Notes under the pieces: generated by a model
Database searches by the model: none
The model's input: only the letters and a program-made list of their open reading frames with translations
What the model was told of the DNA's origin: nothing
From: Prevotellaceae bacterium UBA2852
GTDB taxonomy: Bacteria > Bacteroidota > Bacteroidia > Bacteroidales > Bacteroidaceae
NCBI GenBank assembly: GCA_002350855.1
Contig: DEFM01000010.1
Location: 1 to 23,095, forward strand
DNA length: 23,095 nucleotides
Direction: 5' to 3'
Shown: one piece after another, positions 22,180-23,095 of the stretch
Numbering within the stretch: the first letter of the stretch is position 1
Layout of the letters: every line of letters begins with the position of its first letter
Translations under genes and position numbers: made by a program

Positions 22180-22391
22180 ACAAGCCCCCTCCCGACCTCC
22201 CCCGTATAGGGGAGGAGTACCATCCGGAAGAGAGGAATTCAACTATTAAGCAATTATATTTCTTAAACTTTTAAACTATAGCCCCCGCAGTAGGTAATTA
22301 CTCCCCTCCCTTGGGAGGGGCAATCGCGCGTTCGCGTTCAAGCGATTGGTGAAGCGAAGCGGAAGGTGGACGGGGAAGGGTCTTTTTCATT
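22180..22391 (+). repeat. Palindromic repeat element E2
   Basis: About 212 bp filling the gap between the two kinases. It has the same ends as E1: acaagccccc (22180-22189) and catccgga (22221-22228) on the left, an AT-rich centre, then cccgcagtaggtaattac... (22284-22323, identical over 40 nt to 21497-21536), and agggtctttttcattatgca leading into the ATG. The 34-bp module is in its right arm (22319-22352), in the opposite orientation to E1. Confidence 0.85.
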
Positions 22392-23006
22392 ATGCATATA
22401 GCAGTAGCAGGAAATATCGGATGTGGCAAGACCACACTTACACGAATGTTGGCAAACCGTTACGGATGGGAGCCACGTTTTGAACCAGTAGACAACAATC
22501 CCTATCTGGCAGACTTCTATGCCGACATGAACCGTTGGGCGTACAATCTTCAGATTTACTTCCTTAACAAGCGTTTTAAGGAAGTGGTAGAGATAGCGCA
22601 GACCGATAAGGTCATTATCCAGGACCGCACTATCTTTGAGGATGCACGTATCTTTGCCAAGAACCTTCACAACCAGGGCATGATGTCAGACCGCGACTTC
22701 CAGACCTATGAGGAACTCTTCGACCTCATGCTCTCGCTTGTCAAACTTCCCGATCTCATGATTTATATCCGTTCGTCCATCCCCACACTCGTGGCGCAGA
22801 TCCAGAAACGCGGACGTGAGTACGAACAGACCATCCGCATCGACTACCTCAAGGGACTCAGCGACCTCTACGAGTCATGGATAGAGACCTACAAGGGTCC
22901 CCTCATCATTGTCGACGGCGACAACATCAAGTTCGGAGAGAATCCCGAACACTTCCAGCAAGTCACCGACATGATTGACGCCAAACTCTTCGGTCTCTTC
23001 TCGTAA
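22392..23006 (+). CDS. Deoxynucleoside kinase (dAK/dGK type), copy 2
   Basis: 204 aa, colinear with copy 1 without gaps. P-loop GNIGCGKTT (7-15, Cys in place of Ser11), IQDRTIFE (76-83), SDRDFQTY (99-106) and LID KRGREYEQ (139-146). Substrate-pocket regions differ clearly (for example RWAYNLQIYFLNKRF against RWSFCLEVFFLKHRF at 48-62). That fits different base preferences, such as deoxyadenosine versus deoxyguanosine, but does not say which is which. It shares the 5' leader (GGGTCTTTTTCATT then ATG) with copy 1 through element E2. No feature is seen in the last 89 bases of the window. Confidence 0.92.
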   Translation: MHIAVAGNIGCGKTTLTRMLANRYGWEPRFEPVDNNPYLADFYADMNRWAYNLQIYFLNKRFKEVVEIAQTDKVIIQDRTIFEDARIFAKNLHNQGMMSDRDFQTYEELFDLMLSLVKLPDLMIYIRSSIPTLVAQIQKRGREYEQTIRIDYLKGLSDLYESWIETYKGPLIIVDGDNIKFGENPEHFQQVTDMIDAKLFGLFS

Positions 23007-23095
23007 TTCTTAGAATTCGGAAACCGTCCGGCGATAGGCATCTCATACGAAGAGTGCAGAATCAGTTTGCTGTAAAGGTAGGTTCTATAAATTAT

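Noticed and set aside
21350..22391. Possible CRISPR array or attachment sites in the repeats flanking the kinases
   Set aside because: There are only two element copies, with inverted arms and a gene between them. No regular spacers, cas genes, integrase or tRNA lie nearby.

Overview
The window looks like a chromosomal segment of a Bacteroidales bacterium, most likely Prevotella or a close relative. Four things point there. Several genes are preceded by the Bacteroidetes -7 box TAnnTTTG, in some cases with TTG about 19-20 nt upstream. Lipoproteins carry a Cys followed by an acidic stretch, the Bacteroidetes surface-export pattern. One secreted protein has a Bacteroidales-style C-terminal tail. 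The Mrp ATPase has the Bacteroidetes form without CxxC. I see no phage, integrase, transposase, CRISPR array, tRNA or rRNA.

Layout. Positions 1-2300 (+) look GC-richer than the rest and hold a lipoprotein built of two tandem A-B modules, a frameshifted cupin lipoprotein pseudogene, and a short lipoprotein remnant. Positions 2374-9875 (-) are one long same-strand run: ftcD, a PagL-like outer-membrane lipid A deacylase, a GH3 beta-glycosidase, the wreck of an apparent alpha-L-arabinofuranosidase gene, a type B carboxylesterase and a GH53 endo-beta-1,4-galactanase. The glycosidases and esterase fit side-chain and backbone attack on type I arabinogalactan (pectic galactan). No SusC/SusD pair is present, so this is a fragmentary or satellite polysaccharide locus.

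Positions 9962-12990 (-) hold housekeeping and envelope genes: an M23/LysM peptidoglycan hydrolase, ndk and a MATE exporter. Positions 13077-15945 (+) hold a lipoprotein cyclophilin, then a secreted protein whose stop codon abuts the start of mrp. Positions 15989-18797 (-) hold a two-domain SGNH hydrolase whose N-terminal half looks catalytically dead, a sugar-phosphate nucleotidyltransferase and a 53-residue rubredoxin. A SpoU-type RNA methyltransferase (+) and malate dehydrogenase (-) converge on a shared terminator at 19731-19773.

The right end (20920-23095, +) holds a 105-residue HExxH membrane protein and two tandem, diverged deoxynucleoside kinases. Each kinase gene is directly preceded by a ~210-bp imperfectly palindromic repeat element. 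The elements share a 40-bp direct repeat, and they place a perfect 34-bp inverted repeat on the two sides of the first kinase gene. This paired-element structure is the most unusual non-coding signal in the window. Other items worth checking are gene decay in the galactan region, the cupin deletion at a 7-bp microhomology, the degenerate SGNH half, and the mini-HExxH protein.
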